From Paraflavisolibacter caeni (GTDB lineage: Bacteria; Bacteroidota; Bacteroidia; Chitinophagales; Chitinophagaceae), in NCBI RefSeq assembly GCF_025628885.1, contig NZ_JAOTIF010000007.1, positions 124,001-188,000 of the forward strand: a stretch of DNA of 64,000 nucleotides, in the 5' to 3' direction. Position numbers and translations under genes: made by a program. Shown here piece by piece: positions 36,915 through 46,177 of the stretch (positions are counted from its first letter, which is position 1; the number at the start of each line of letters is the position of its first letter). The notes under the pieces were generated by a model. That model was not told the DNA's origin and ran no database searches. It saw only the letters and a list, made by a program, of their open reading frames with translations.

Positions 36915-37614
36915 TCAACTCATTGAAGTGGAACCAATTAATTTCAATGTGCAACCTCCTCACTTGTATTCCGAGTACAAATCAACCATTTTGCGCAGTC
37001 CCACAAAACCCCTGATACCTGTTAAAGAGCAGTTGAAAGATTTGAGTCTGCCTGCTTTTGGCGACTCTGCTATAGGAAAATGGGATCACGATTTAACTAA
37101 AAATGCCCGTAAAAATGGCGAGCCCATTGGTGAACGCATCAAAGTATCAGGAAAGGTGATGGATGAATACGGCCGACCGCTTCGTAATGTACTGGTTGAA
37201 ATCTGGCAAGCCAATGCAGCTGGTCGATATATCCACAAAGCTGAAATTCACGATGCTCCTCTGGATCCCAACTTTTTGGGTGCCGGGCGTATGCTTACGG
37301 ATAGAGAAGGAAGATATAGCTTCTATACAATTAAGCCAGGTGCTTATCCGTGGGGTAATCATTTTAATGCCTGGCGACCTAATCATATTCATTTCTCTGT
37401 GATCGGGCATCAAATCGGGCACCGGTTGGTCACACAAATGTATTTCCCGGGAGATCCATTATTTGAATTTGATCCCATTTTCCAATCAGTTCCCAAGCAT
37501 GCAAGGGAATTATTAATAGCCAAATTCAGGATGGACTGGACTGAGCCTGAATTTGCGCTGGCTTATGAATTCAATATTGTTTTAAACGGTAAATGTCAAA
37601 CTCCTTTTGAATAA
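36904..37614 (+). CDS. pcaH: Protocatechuate 3,4-dioxygenase beta subunit
   Basis: ATG 36904 gives 236 residues (ATG 36895 is an alternative); either overlaps the previous gene by 11-20 bases. The non-heme Fe(III) ligands of the beta subunit are visible: Tyr109 (GRYIHKAE), Tyr148 (PGAYPWGN), His161 and His163 (RPNHIHFSV). It performs intradiol cleavage of protocatechuate to 3-carboxy-cis,cis-muconate together with PcaG. Usual length and order for the family. Confidence 0.96.
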   Translation: MENSQLIEVEPINFNVQPPHLYSEYKSTILRSPTKPLIPVKEQLKDLSLPAFGDSAIGKWDHDLTKNARKNGEPIGERIKVSGKVMDEYGRPLRNVLVEIWQANAAGRYIHKAEIHDAPLDPNFLGAGRMLTDREGRYSFYTIKPGAYPWGNHFNAWRPNHIHFSVIGHQIGHRLVTQMYFPGDPLFEFDPIFQSVPKHARELLIAKFRMDWTEPEFALAYEFNIVLNGKCQTPFE

Positions 37615-38225
37615 TGGAAAAACTAAGACAAACACCTTCGCAAACAGTCGGACCTTTCTTTGCCTACAGTTTAACTGCAGAACAATACGGTTATGATTAC
37701 AACAGCCTTATCAATGGTTTATTGATCAACCATGATACAGAAGGAGAACGCATTTATATTACTGGTCGTATTTATGATGGTAAGGGCCAAACGATCCCTG
37801 ACGCTTTGATCGAATTGTGGCAAGCTGATGCAAACGGACAGTATCGCTCTTTGCCTATTCACCAAAAGAATGATGGTTTTACCGGCCTTGGCCGCCTGGG
37901 CACAGGAACTGATGTACAGGATCGTTTTTTGTTTACCACGATCAAGCCTGGTTCCATCGGAGATGGTCAGGCTCCTCATATCAATATCATATTGTTTATG
38001 AGAGGCTCCCTGCATCGATTGTACACCAGGCTTTATTTTTCGGATGAATCAGCAACTAATAGCCAGGATGAATTGTTCAATACCATTCCAGAAGAAAGAA
38101 GAAATACCCTAATAGCACAGCGTAAACAAAATGCCGGAAGAATAGAATATCATTTCGATATCTATATGCAGGGGGAAAAAGAAACAGTTTTTTTGATGTA
38201 TATAACAAATGATGTCATTTCATGA
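37614..38225 (+). CDS. pcaG: Protocatechuate 3,4-dioxygenase alpha subunit
   Basis: This 203-residue subunit has the N-terminal [14 protein letters not shown] and [15 protein letters not shown] blocks of intradiol dioxygenase alpha chains. The iron ligands of the beta chain are absent, as normal for PcaG (for example [10 protein letters not shown] in place of HIHF). It shapes the active site of the heteromer. Start and stop overlap its neighbours by one and four bases. Confidence 0.95.
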   Translation: MEKLRQTPSQTVGPFFAYSLTAEQYGYDYNSLINGLLINHDTEGERIYITGRIYDGKGQTIPDALIELWQADANGQYRSLPIHQKNDGFTGLGRLGTGTDVQDRFLFTTIKPGSIGDGQAPHINIILFMRGSLHRLYTRLYFSDESATNSQDELFNTIPEERRNTLIAQRKQNAGRIEYHFDIYMQGEKETVFLMYITNDVIS

Positions 38226-39604
38226 AACGAGTTCCACAAATTACGGCTGCAGAAGCTGCAGCACTGGTAAAGGTTGGTGATACGGTATTAGGTGGTGGTT
38301 TTGGTATGACCGGCAACCCTGTTCATTTGCTTCATGCCCTTGCGGAAACGGGTACAAAGAATTTAACCTTTATTGGAAATAATGTAGGAGAGCCTGGTTT
38401 GGGTGGAGGAAGGCTACTGAAAAACGGACAGATCAAGAAAATGATTGGTTCCTTTTTTACGTCTAATCCTGATGCTGTAAAAGCGGCACAAGCTGGAGAA
38501 GTAGCATATGAGCTATTACCACAGGGAACATTAGCCGAAGCGATAAGGGCAGGTGGCGCCGGTATAGGTGGATTTTATACGCCCACATCAGCAGGAACAC
38601 TGATTGCGCAAGGGAGGGAAACCAAAATTATAGATGGAGTAGAGCAGGTTTTTATCAAAGGCATCAGAGCTAATGTAGCCTTCATCAGGGCCTGGCGCGC
38701 CGATACGGCAGGCAACCTGACCTACCGGATGACAGAGCAAAACTTTAACCGGGCCATGGCCACAGCGGCAGACCTAGTAGTTGCTGAAGTAGAGGAAATT
38801 GTGCCTGTTGGTGAACTGGATCCAAACCACATTCATACGCCAGGTTGTTACGTGGACTACCTGGTGCAGGCCCATGTTTCCCTGGAAAACCTGGGAAGTT
38901 CTGCTTCTGTTGGTTCTTCTAAGAAAGTAAGTGAATCCAGGATGAATATGGCCAGGCGTGCCTTTGCAGAACTGAATAAAGGTGATGTCGTCAATCTCGG
39001 TATTGGTATTCCTACATTGGTTGCAGATCTCATCAAACCCGAACATGGCATCATTTTGCACACTGAAAACGGCATGCTGGGTGTAGGGCCTTCTCCAATA
39101 GATGGGGGTGCAATGGACTATCCCGTTAATGCCGGGAAAATACCTGTTACAGCCCTTCCCGGCAGCTCTTATTTTGATAGTACAGACAGCTTTGCCATGA
39201 TCCGCGGCGGGCATGTGGATGTAGCCATAATGGGCGGATTGGAAGTAGATGAACAAGGGAATTTAGCCAACTGGGCGGTGCCTGGTAAACCTCTATTGGG
39301 CGTGGGGGGTGCCATGGACCTGGCATCAGGAGCCAAGAAGCTGATTGTTACCCTTACTCATGCCGATCCTGATGGAACTTCCAAGATTGTACCCCAATGT
39401 ACTCTGCCACTAACGGCACATGGAGTCGTTGATCTGGTGATCACCGACCTGGCAGTTTTTGCATACCCGGATGGGCAATTGACTTTAATAGAGCTCATGC
39501 CTGGAGCTACCCTGGAAGAAGTAAGGGCTAAAACTGCAGCAAAATTTATTGAACAATTGGAAAAGGATAAAGTTGAAAAAAATGAAACAAGCATATATCG
39601 TTGA
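38222..39604 (+). CDS. pcaIJ: Fused 3-oxoadipate CoA-transferase (subunits A and B in one chain)
   Basis: In this 460-residue fusion, residues 1-225 are the A half ([45 protein letters not shown]) and residues 237-455 the B half. The catalytic glutamate is Glu282 ([12 protein letters not shown]). A short Gly/Ser/Lys linker (about 225-236) joins them. It transfers CoA from succinyl-CoA to 3-oxoadipate. The fusion differs from the split A/B pair at 15181-16539, so the two sets have separate histories. Four-base overlap with pcaG and 23-base overlap with pcaF. Confidence 0.94.
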   Translation: MKRVPQITAAEAAALVKVGDTVLGGGFGMTGNPVHLLHALAETGTKNLTFIGNNVGEPGLGGGRLLKNGQIKKMIGSFFTSNPDAVKAAQAGEVAYELLPQGTLAEAIRAGGAGIGGFYTPTSAGTLIAQGRETKIIDGVEQVFIKGIRANVAFIRAWRADTAGNLTYRMTEQNFNRAMATAADLVVAEVEEIVPVGELDPNHIHTPGCYVDYLVQAHVSLENLGSSASVGSSKKVSESRMNMARRAFAELNKGDVVNLGIGIPTLVADLIKPEHGIILHTENGMLGVGPSPIDGGAMDYPVNAGKIPVTALPGSSYFDSTDSFAMIRGGHVDVAIMGGLEVDEQGNLANWAVPGKPLLGVGGAMDLASGAKKLIVTLTHADPDGTSKIVPQCTLPLTAHGVVDLVITDLAVFAYPDGQLTLIELMPGATLEEVRAKTAAKFIEQLEKDKVEKNETSIYR

Positions 39605-40790
39605 TAGTATCCGTACGCCTATTGGAAATCTGGGAGGAAGTCTTTCTTCAGTACGTACAGACGATTTGGCCACTTTGGTCATCAAAGAATTGGTAGGCCG
39701 TATTCCCAATATCCCCACAGAAGTAATTGATGATGTGATTTTAGGATGTCACAACCAGGCAGGAGAGGATAACCGCAATGTGGCCCGTATGGCATTGTTG
39801 CTGGCCGGTTTGCCCACCTCTGTACCCGGTGAGACAGTGAACCGTCTTTGTGCATCAGGTATGTCGGCAGTCATGCATGCTGCACATGCTATCAAAGCAG
39901 GAGAAGGGGATGTGTTTATAGCGGGGGGGGTAGAAAATATGACCAGGGGGCCATGGGTGATTTCCAAATCATCTAAGCCTTTCGGTACCGATGCTCAAAT
40001 GTTTGACTCCAGTTTTGGCTGGCGTTTTGTTAATCCCAAAATGCACCAGATGCATGGTACCGATGCTATGGGTGCCACGGCAGAAAACCTGGTGGACATC
40101 TATAAGATCAGCCGGGAGGACCAGGATCATTTTGCTTATCATTCCCACGAGCGTGCAGCCAAGGCCAGGGATTCAGGCAGGTTTGCAGAAGAGATCGTGC
40201 CTGTTGAAATACAGGTGAAGAAGGGTGAAACCTCTTTATTTAAAGATGATGAATTCATCAAGGATCATACAACCCTAGAGAAACTCGCACAATTGAAACC
40301 AGTATTCCGTAAGGAAGGTGGATCGGTAACCGCAGGAAATTCATCGGGGATCAATGATGGAGCTGTTGCTATGTATATTGTATCTGAAGATGCGTTGAAA
40401 AAGTACAATCTTACACCCAAGGCAAGGATTGTATCTTCAGCCGTTGTAGGAGTTGAACCCAGGATCATGGGTATTGGTCCTGTAGGTGCTACCCAGAAAG
40501 CTTTGAAGAAAGCAGGTCTTACAATTGAAGATATGGACCTGATCGAATTCAATGAAGCCTTTGCGGCACAAACATTAGCTTGTATACGGGAACTTGGTTT
40601 GACTGAAGATGATCCGCGCATCAATCCGAATGGGGGAGCCATTGCATTGGGACATCCTCTTGGTATGTCGGGTGCCAGGATTATCCAGACTGCAGCACAT
40701 GAATTGCATAAACAAAACAAAAGATATGCATTGGCTACCTTGTGTATAGGAGTTGGGCAGGGTTATGCTACGATCATTGAAAGAGTTTAA
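39582..40790 (+). CDS. pcaF: 3-oxoadipyl-CoA thiolase
   Basis: ATG 39582 gives the standard start [19 protein letters not shown] and 402 residues, characteristic of the PcaF subgroup. It has the nucleophile block [12 protein letters not shown], then [32 protein letters not shown] and [11 protein letters not shown]. It splits 3-oxoadipyl-CoA to succinyl-CoA and acetyl-CoA. The gene begins inside the end of pcaIJ. Confidence 0.96.
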   Translation: MKQAYIVDSIRTPIGNLGGSLSSVRTDDLATLVIKELVGRIPNIPTEVIDDVILGCHNQAGEDNRNVARMALLLAGLPTSVPGETVNRLCASGMSAVMHAAHAIKAGEGDVFIAGGVENMTRGPWVISKSSKPFGTDAQMFDSSFGWRFVNPKMHQMHGTDAMGATAENLVDIYKISREDQDHFAYHSHERAAKARDSGRFAEEIVPVEIQVKKGETSLFKDDEFIKDHTTLEKLAQLKPVFRKEGGSVTAGNSSGINDGAVAMYIVSEDALKKYNLTPKARIVSSAVVGVEPRIMGIGPVGATQKALKKAGLTIEDMDLIEFNEAFAAQTLACIRELGLTEDDPRINPNGGAIALGHPLGMSGARIIQTAAHELHKQNKRYALATLCIGVGQGYATIIERV

Positions 40791-40871
40791 AATAATACTA
40801 TAAATATTGTCCAATATCCTAATATCCCATTATCTTAATGTTTATAAATTCTAACATACAATTGTTTATTC

Positions 40872-42203
40872 ATGCAGCACCTGTATGAGGCCATCTTTTA
40901 TGATCCAAAAGTGAACTTGCTTTTTCGTGATGAAGCCATCATTCAATACATGCTTCAGTTTGAAAGTGCATTGGCCCAGGCTCAAGCTATATGTGGTGTT
41001 ATACCCGGTGAGGCAGCTCAGGTTATAAGTGAATGTTGCCAAGTTGCAAACATCAACAAAGAACAATTAATAGCTGATGCAGCCCTGGGTGGCAACGTTA
41101 ATATACCCCTGGTTAAACAATTGACCTCTGTAGTCAATCAGAAAGATGCAGCAGCTGCAAAATATGTTCATTATGGCGCCACCAGCCAGGATGTCATTGA
41201 TTCGGCGGTGATGCTGCAGTTAAAAGATGCTATTGATCTGATTGCCAAAGGCCTGGACGTTTTGATTGAACAATTGACATTACTGGTAGAAACTCACAGG
41301 AATACAGTAATGATAGGCCGTTCTTTTATGCAACAAGCACGTCCAATCACATTTGGTTTCAAAGTGGCTCATTGGTTGGACGGAATTTTGCGATCAAAGG
41401 AAAAAGTGGATGATTTATTAAAAGAAAACTTTGTTCTTCAATTGGGAGGAGCAGTTGGTACTTTTCATGGTATGATGGGAAGGGGTTTAATGGTGGCAGA
41501 AAAGATGTCTGGACTACTCGGACTCAAGATGCTTTCCATCCCCTGGCATACACAAAGAGACTGTTTGGCAGCAATTGCTACAACGTTAGGTATCCTAAAT
41601 GGTAGCCTTGGTAAAATAGCCAAAGACATTTCGCTGTTGATGCAAACGGAGATAGCAGAAGTTTTCGAGCCCTCGGGTAAGGGTAAGGGCGGTTCCTCTA
41701 CTATGCCGCATAAGAGAAATCCGGTAGGTTGTATTGCTATCCTTGCCAATGTTCAACGGGTGCCATCATTAGTAGCCACAATGCTTGGTACGATGGTGCA
41801 GGATCATGAAAGAGGTACAGGGACCTGGCATGCTGAATGGGAAACCATCAGTGCCATCGTGCAACTGACGGCAGGTTCATTGCGCAAGGCTACAGAAGTA
41901 ACGAATGGTTTGGAAGTGGATAAAGAACAGATGCTGCGCAATATTGAAATTACCAAAGGGTTGATCTTTGCTGAAAATATATCACTTGCTTTAGCAGAAA
42001 AAATCGGGAAACAGGAAGCGCATGAATTGATAGAAAAATGCTGTCAGGAGGTGCAAAGGAGTGGCATGCATTTGAAAAATATCGTTTTGGAAAATACAGT
42101 TATGAGGCAATATTTAACCAGTAGTGAGATTGAGGGGCTTTTTGATCCGGTTAGGTCAATTGGATTATGTGAGGAGTGGATTAAACGGGTTTTAAACATA
42201 TAG
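40872..42203 (+). CDS. pcaB: 3-carboxy-cis,cis-muconate cycloisomerase
   Basis: This 443-residue protein is of the fumarase/aspartase superfamily with signature GKGGSSTMPHKRNPVG and blocks VHYGATSQDVIDSAVMLQ and GRSFMQQARPITFGFKVAHW. It lactonises 3-carboxy-cis,cis-muconate to gamma-carboxymuconolactone, the step between PcaHG and the PcaC domain. An AT-rich gap of 81 bases separates it from pcaF, and it ends the operon. With it the protocatechuate branch is complete. Confidence 0.94.
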   Translation: MQHLYEAIFYDPKVNLLFRDEAIIQYMLQFESALAQAQAICGVIPGEAAQVISECCQVANINKEQLIADAALGGNVNIPLVKQLTSVVNQKDAAAAKYVHYGATSQDVIDSAVMLQLKDAIDLIAKGLDVLIEQLTLLVETHRNTVMIGRSFMQQARPITFGFKVAHWLDGILRSKEKVDDLLKENFVLQLGGAVGTFHGMMGRGLMVAEKMSGLLGLKMLSIPWHTQRDCLAAIATTLGILNGSLGKIAKDISLLMQTEIAEVFEPSGKGKGGSSTMPHKRNPVGCIAILANVQRVPSLVATMLGTMVQDHERGTGTWHAEWETISAIVQLTAGSLRKATEVTNGLEVDKEQMLRNIEITKGLIFAENISLALAEKIGKQEAHELIEKCCQEVQRSGMHLKNIVLENTVMRQYLTSSEIEGLFDPVRSIGLCEEWIKRVLNI

Positions 42204-42388
42204 GAATCCCGTCAGGATTCAAACTTGAGCGAGGAAATGCTTATCCAGCAAGGATTTTCAATGATCAATAATTTTCAGTTCACCGGGTAGTTCACCCGAT
42301 CACCAGCAACATAAAAATTACTGATGGTTGGTAAAGTTACCGCGCACCTGGTTTGGGACCAGCCCCCGCCTTTTGGTCATATGACCAA
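42204..42388. repeat. Cluster of short palindromes after pcaB
   Basis: Within 185 bases are GAATCC-CGTCA-GGATTC (42204-42220), CGGGT-AGTTC-ACCCG, CTGGT-TTGGG-ACCAG (42348-42362) and the perfect 16-base TTGGTCATATGACCAA (42373-42388). None has a T-run, so none is a convincing terminator. The gap 42204-42900 holds no intact gene. Confidence 0.6.
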
Positions 42389-42402
42389 TAAAGATTAATC
42401 TC

Positions 42403-42531
42403 TCACCCACAAAAAGATACGCAATGGTAGTTATATAGCGATAGCAGTTGCCTTTGGAAGCCGCTACTAGTAAGCATCCGGTTACATTTAGGGCAGGTTA
42501 GAAACCCTCTTTGTAGTAAAAAAAATGTTAA
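42403..42531 (-). pseudogene. Serine-recombinase zinc-ribbon remnant
   Basis: On the minus strand the frame encodes LQRGFLTCPKCNRMLTSSG followed by YNYHCVSFCG and a stop. This is the recombinase zinc beta-ribbon (CxxC ... HC ... CG) found near the C-terminus of large serine recombinases; the conserved VR that normally follows CG is present one base out of frame. Nothing recognisable of the catalytic or DNA-binding domains is encoded upstream (to the right), so it is a decayed fragment. Confidence 0.7.
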
Positions 42532-42671
42532 TGGTTTAGTGTTAAGTGTATGATTCATGTCAATTATTTGCTTCAGTTTTGAGGTTCCTGTGCAAAGAAA
42601 ATGATATATCAGAACTAATGCATCATCAAAAAAATCTTCATGCCTGATGCTGCGCCGATGTGCTACTCTGC

Positions 42672-42730
42672 CGTATTTTGACATTAATTGTCAATACGAC
42701 ACATATAAAAATATTTTAAATGCAGTGTCG
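42672..42730. repeat. Nested inverted repeats next to the recombinase remnant
   Basis: CGTAT-TT-TGACA-TTAAT-TGTCA-ATACG (42672-42698) is followed by CGACAC (42697-42702) and GTGTCG (42725-42730). They could be remains of a recombination site or a regulator site for the SusC operon. Confidence 0.45.
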
Positions 42731-42802
42731 ATAATTCGGGCAATTGCATGCCTGGCCTGATTATCATTGAGTACTTAAAGTTTTCTTAAAGTGAGGCATT
42801 GC

Positions 42803-42831
42803 TTCGCAAATTGACAGTTATATTTCGCAAA
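42803..42831 (+). promoter_or_regulatory. Direct repeat with 21-bp period upstream of SusC
   Basis: TTCGCAAA occurs at 42803-42810 and 42824-42831, start-to-start distance 21 bp, followed by similar TTGACAG/CAGACTG. It lies 70 bases before the SusC start, a good position for an activator of the SusC/SusD operon. Confidence 0.6.
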
Positions 42832-42900
42832 CAGACTGGGCTGTAAGTGGCAGTGTATCTACCTTTAGTTCCGTTTTCTGCAAAAAAAATATAATACCCT

Positions 42901-45900
42901 ATGGTAGTACTTCTAAAACGATGCTCGCTAGCATTCTTCTTCATGTTCTTTCTTGCCTTCGTGGCAATGGCGCAAAAGCGCACAATTAAAGGAAAAGTGA
43001 TAGACCAAAACAGTGCCTTCTTAAAGGGGGTAAGTGTAATGGTCAAAGGTTCCAAACAAGGAACGGTTACCGACGATGCCGGTCAATTTTCCATCGGGGT
43101 TGAAAATGCCAATACCGTTTTGGTTTTCTCCTTCTCTGGATTTGCTACCAGCGAAGTTCAGGTTGGATCGGGCAAGACTACAATAAATGTAACATTGACC
43201 CAGGAAGATAAAACTTTGCAAGATGTAGTGGTAGTGGGTTACGGTAAACAAAAGAAAATCAATATGACAGGCGCTATCGAAACGATTAGCAGCAAAGCAT
43301 TGGAAAATCGTCCTGTGACCAGTGCCAGTGCCCTATTGCAAGGTACGTCTCCAAGTTTGGTTTTCAGTACACCGGGTGGTGGTAACACGCCTGGCTCAAG
43401 ACCTACTATTCAAATCAGGGGACAAGCAATGTTAAGTGGTGCTACTGAACCATTGGTTGTAATTGATGGTATTCCTGGATCTATGACGGACTTCAACGCA
43501 TTGAACCCCAATGATATCGAAAGCGTATCGGTATTGAAAGATGCCGCAGCATCTGCTGTATATGGAGCCCGCGCACCTTACGGTGTTCTTGTGGTTTCTA
43601 CAAAAATGGCTAAGAAAAACGAAAAGCCCCAATTTACGTATAATGCCAACTTTGCAAATGTTACTCCTGTAAGAGTGCCTCACACTGTTGATGCATACAC
43701 TTACGCGCTTTGCATGAATCAGGGGCAAATGAATGTTGCTGGAGGGAATGCAAATGCGGTAAGTTATACACCGGGTATTTTGGATACAATTCAGGACAAC
43801 ATAAATAATCCCGGAAAATATACCTACGCTCAACTGAATCCTTTCACCTATACCAACGGTGTTCCTACCGGCTATGGTGTTGCTATGAACAACAACGATA
43901 TGATGGATATATGGTTGCGGTCTTCTTTGCGCCAGCAGCATGATTTCTCGGTAAGAGGTGGAAGTGATAAAACTACTTACTTCCTTTCCGCAGCGTTTGT
44001 GAATCAACCGGGTGTTTTGAATTATATAGAAGATATAGACAATTATAAACGATATAATCTCAACGCAGGATTGGTGTCACAGGTAAATGACTGGCTTAAA
44101 TTGACATACCGTACCCGTTATTCGCTTGCTCAGGCAACAGCCCCGATGGGAGACTTGGGTGGGGGTAGAGACCGGATGTATACATTTATTTTCGGTGCAG
44201 CGCCTACTACTCCTCTGATTACCGCGGTGGGAGAGCTGAATCCCTTTATGCTTCAATCAATGAATAATGGTAGCGCTGTGAGTAAATCTCATCGTCTGGA
44301 TAATATATTAGGAGCTGATATTGATATCATGAAGGGCTGGACAGCGCATATTGACGGTACCTGGCGTTTGGCAGTGGATGACTACCAAGCGCTTCAGAAA
44401 CCGACAGTTACGAAGCAGCCTAACGGATCGTATGCAGCGAATAGTGGCGCTAATGTATCCGCATTAACGAAACAGGTTGCATTGGATAGATACTGGACGC
44501 TTCAGGGATATATGGCGTATGAGTATGCGCTTAAGAAACATACATTCAGAATTCAAGCCGGTGCTTCGGCGGAAGAGGATAATTATAAAAGAATGACTGG
44601 TAATAATATTAACCTTTATGTACCAGATTTACCTGCATTCGCTGTTGCATCAGGAGCATCACCTTCACTTAGTGATGGGGTAAGCACCTGGGCTACTGCC
44701 GGATTCTTTGGAAGGTTTAATTACAATTATGACAACAGATACTTATTGGAAGTGAATGGACGTTACGATGGTTCCGGTCGCTACTCAGCCGATAAACGTT
44801 GGGGCTTTTTCCCTTCAGCATCTGCCGGTTGGAATATGAGTAATGAAAAATTCTGGGAAAGCATAGCACCGATCGTTAATCGTGCGAAACTAAGAGCTTC
44901 TTATGGTACCGTGGGTAATCAGGGTAACGCAGCAGGTTATGTACATATACCTACCATGACAACAGGCAATAAGTCTTCATGGCTGTTCAATGGAGCAGCT
45001 CTTCCTTATGTGAATATGCCGGGCATATTGAACATGGATCTTACCTGGGAAAAATTAACCACGGCTGACCTTGGCCTGGAATTGGGCTTCCTGAACAACC
45101 GCCTGACTACAGAGTTTGATTATTTTAATAGAACAACATGGGATATGATCGGACCGGCTACTCCTGTACCAACGGTGTTAGGTGCATCTGCTCCGGCTGT
45201 AAACAATGCTGAAATGGTGACCAAAGGTTGGGAAGGGCAAGTAAAATGGGCTGACAACATCAACAAAAGATGGAACTATAGTGTAGGATTAGGTATGTCA
45301 GATGCGATGTCACATGTAACCAAATACAACAATCCTACTCCTTTGTACACTGACTGGTATGTAGGGAGAGAATTTGGAGAAATTTGGGGATATACTTCTA
45401 ATCGCTTGCTGGTTCAAAGTGATTTTCCTACTACTGCTATCACCGGACAACAACCAACCATAAATCAAAGTAGGATATCTAACGGTTCAAAATGGTATGC
45501 CGGTGATGTGAAGTATGAAGACCTTAATAAAGACGGTCTAATATCTCCGGGTGCTTCAACTGTTGCAGATCACGGCGATCTTAGCAAAATAGGAAACAGT
45601 ACGCCTCGCTATCGCTTTAGTTTCAATCTGGCTAGCGGTTATAGTTTTCCAAAAGCAGGTCGTGTAGATCTTGCTGTATTCCTGGAAGGTGTTGGCAAAC
45701 GTGACCTATTTATGGGAAGTACTTATTCTTTTTGGGGCGGGCCTTTAAGTGGCATTACTTCGATCGCACAAGGTATATATAAAGGGGACAAGTCATTGGA
45801 CTTTTATAGAGATGCCAATAGTGCCCCAAGAGTTCTTTCAGTACTGGGCGAAAATGTAAATTCTTATTTCCCAAGACCTTATACTGGAGCTGAAGGGGTT

Positions 45901-46158
45901 AAAAACTTCGCGACCAGTACCAGGTATATGGTGAGTGCTGCCTATATGCGTTTGAAAAACGTGATGGCAACCTATACTTTACCAAACGAATGGTTGAACG
46001 TAGCAAAAATAAAGACCTGTCGCTTTTATTTCTCGGCAGAAAACATCGCTGTGTTGTCGGCAGAAAACATGCCTAACTACATAGATCCGGAAAATGGTGT
46101 GGGTCTTTCGTATCCACAACAGGCAACGTACTCATTCGGTGTGAATCTTGGATTTTAA
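42901..46158 (+). CDS. SusC-type TonB-dependent outer-membrane transporter
   Basis: This 1085-residue protein has a signal peptide (about 1-24, ending AMAQ). A carboxypeptidase-like domain follows (about 25-105, IKGKVIDQNSAFLKGVSVMV), then the SusC plug signature VVVGYGKQKKINMTGAI and SVSVLKDAAASAVYGARAP. The long beta-barrel ends in YSFGVNLGF. There is no STN domain, so it is not sigma/anti-sigma controlled. Forms an outer-membrane uptake pair with the SusD lipoprotein 19 bases downstream. The ligand is probably an oligosaccharide; identity unknown. Confidence 0.95.
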   Translation: MVVLLKRCSLAFFFMFFLAFVAMAQKRTIKGKVIDQNSAFLKGVSVMVKGSKQGTVTDDAGQFSIGVENANTVLVFSFSGFATSEVQVGSGKTTINVTLTQEDKTLQDVVVVGYGKQKKINMTGAIETISSKALENRPVTSASALLQGTSPSLVFSTPGGGNTPGSRPTIQIRGQAMLSGATEPLVVIDGIPGSMTDFNALNPNDIESVSVLKDAAASAVYGARAPYGVLVVSTKMAKKNEKPQFTYNANFANVTPVRVPHTVDAYTYALCMNQGQMNVAGGNANAVSYTPGILDTIQDNINNPGKYTYAQLNPFTYTNGVPTGYGVAMNNNDMMDIWLRSSLRQQHDFSVRGGSDKTTYFLSAAFVNQPGVLNYIEDIDNYKRYNLNAGLVSQVNDWLKLTYRTRYSLAQATAPMGDLGGGRDRMYTFIFGAAPTTPLITAVGELNPFMLQSMNNGSAVSKSHRLDNILGADIDIMKGWTAHIDGTWRLAVDDYQALQKPTVTKQPNGSYAANSGANVSALTKQVALDRYWTLQGYMAYEYALKKHTFRIQAGASAEEDNYKRMTGNNINLYVPDLPAFAVASGASPSLSDGVSTWATAGFFGRFNYNYDNRYLLEVNGRYDGSGRYSADKRWGFFPSASAGWNMSNEKFWESIAPIVNRAKLRASYGTVGNQGNAAGYVHIPTMTTGNKSSWLFNGAALPYVNMPGILNMDLTWEKLTTADLGLELGFLNNRLTTEFDYFNRTTWDMIGPATPVPTVLGASAPAVNNAEMVTKGWEGQVKWADNINKRWNYSVGLGMSDAMSHVTKYNNPTPLYTDWYVGREFGEIWGYTSNRLLVQSDFPTTAITGQQPTINQSRISNGSKWYAGDVKYEDLNKDGLISPGASTVADHGDLSKIGNSTPRYRFSFNLASGYSFPKAGRVDLAVFLEGVGKRDLFMGSTYSFWGGPLSGITSIAQGIYKGDKSLDFYRDANSAPRVLSVLGENVNSYFPRPYTGAEGVKNFATSTRYMVSAAYMRLKNVMATYTLPNEWLNVAKIKTCRFYFSAENIAVLSAENMPNYIDPENGVGLSYPQQATYSFGVNLGF

Positions 46159-46177
46159 TTGATAAAATAAAATAATT

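Noticed and set aside
38774-39256. Minus-strand open frame (160 codons) inside pcaIJ
   Set aside because: Fully antisense to the catalytic B half of the CoA-transferase and without protein-family signature.
43432-44007. Long minus-strand open frame (191 codons) inside SusC
   Set aside because: Lies wholly within a well-supported SusC gene; composition is that of an antisense shadow with no recognisable motif.
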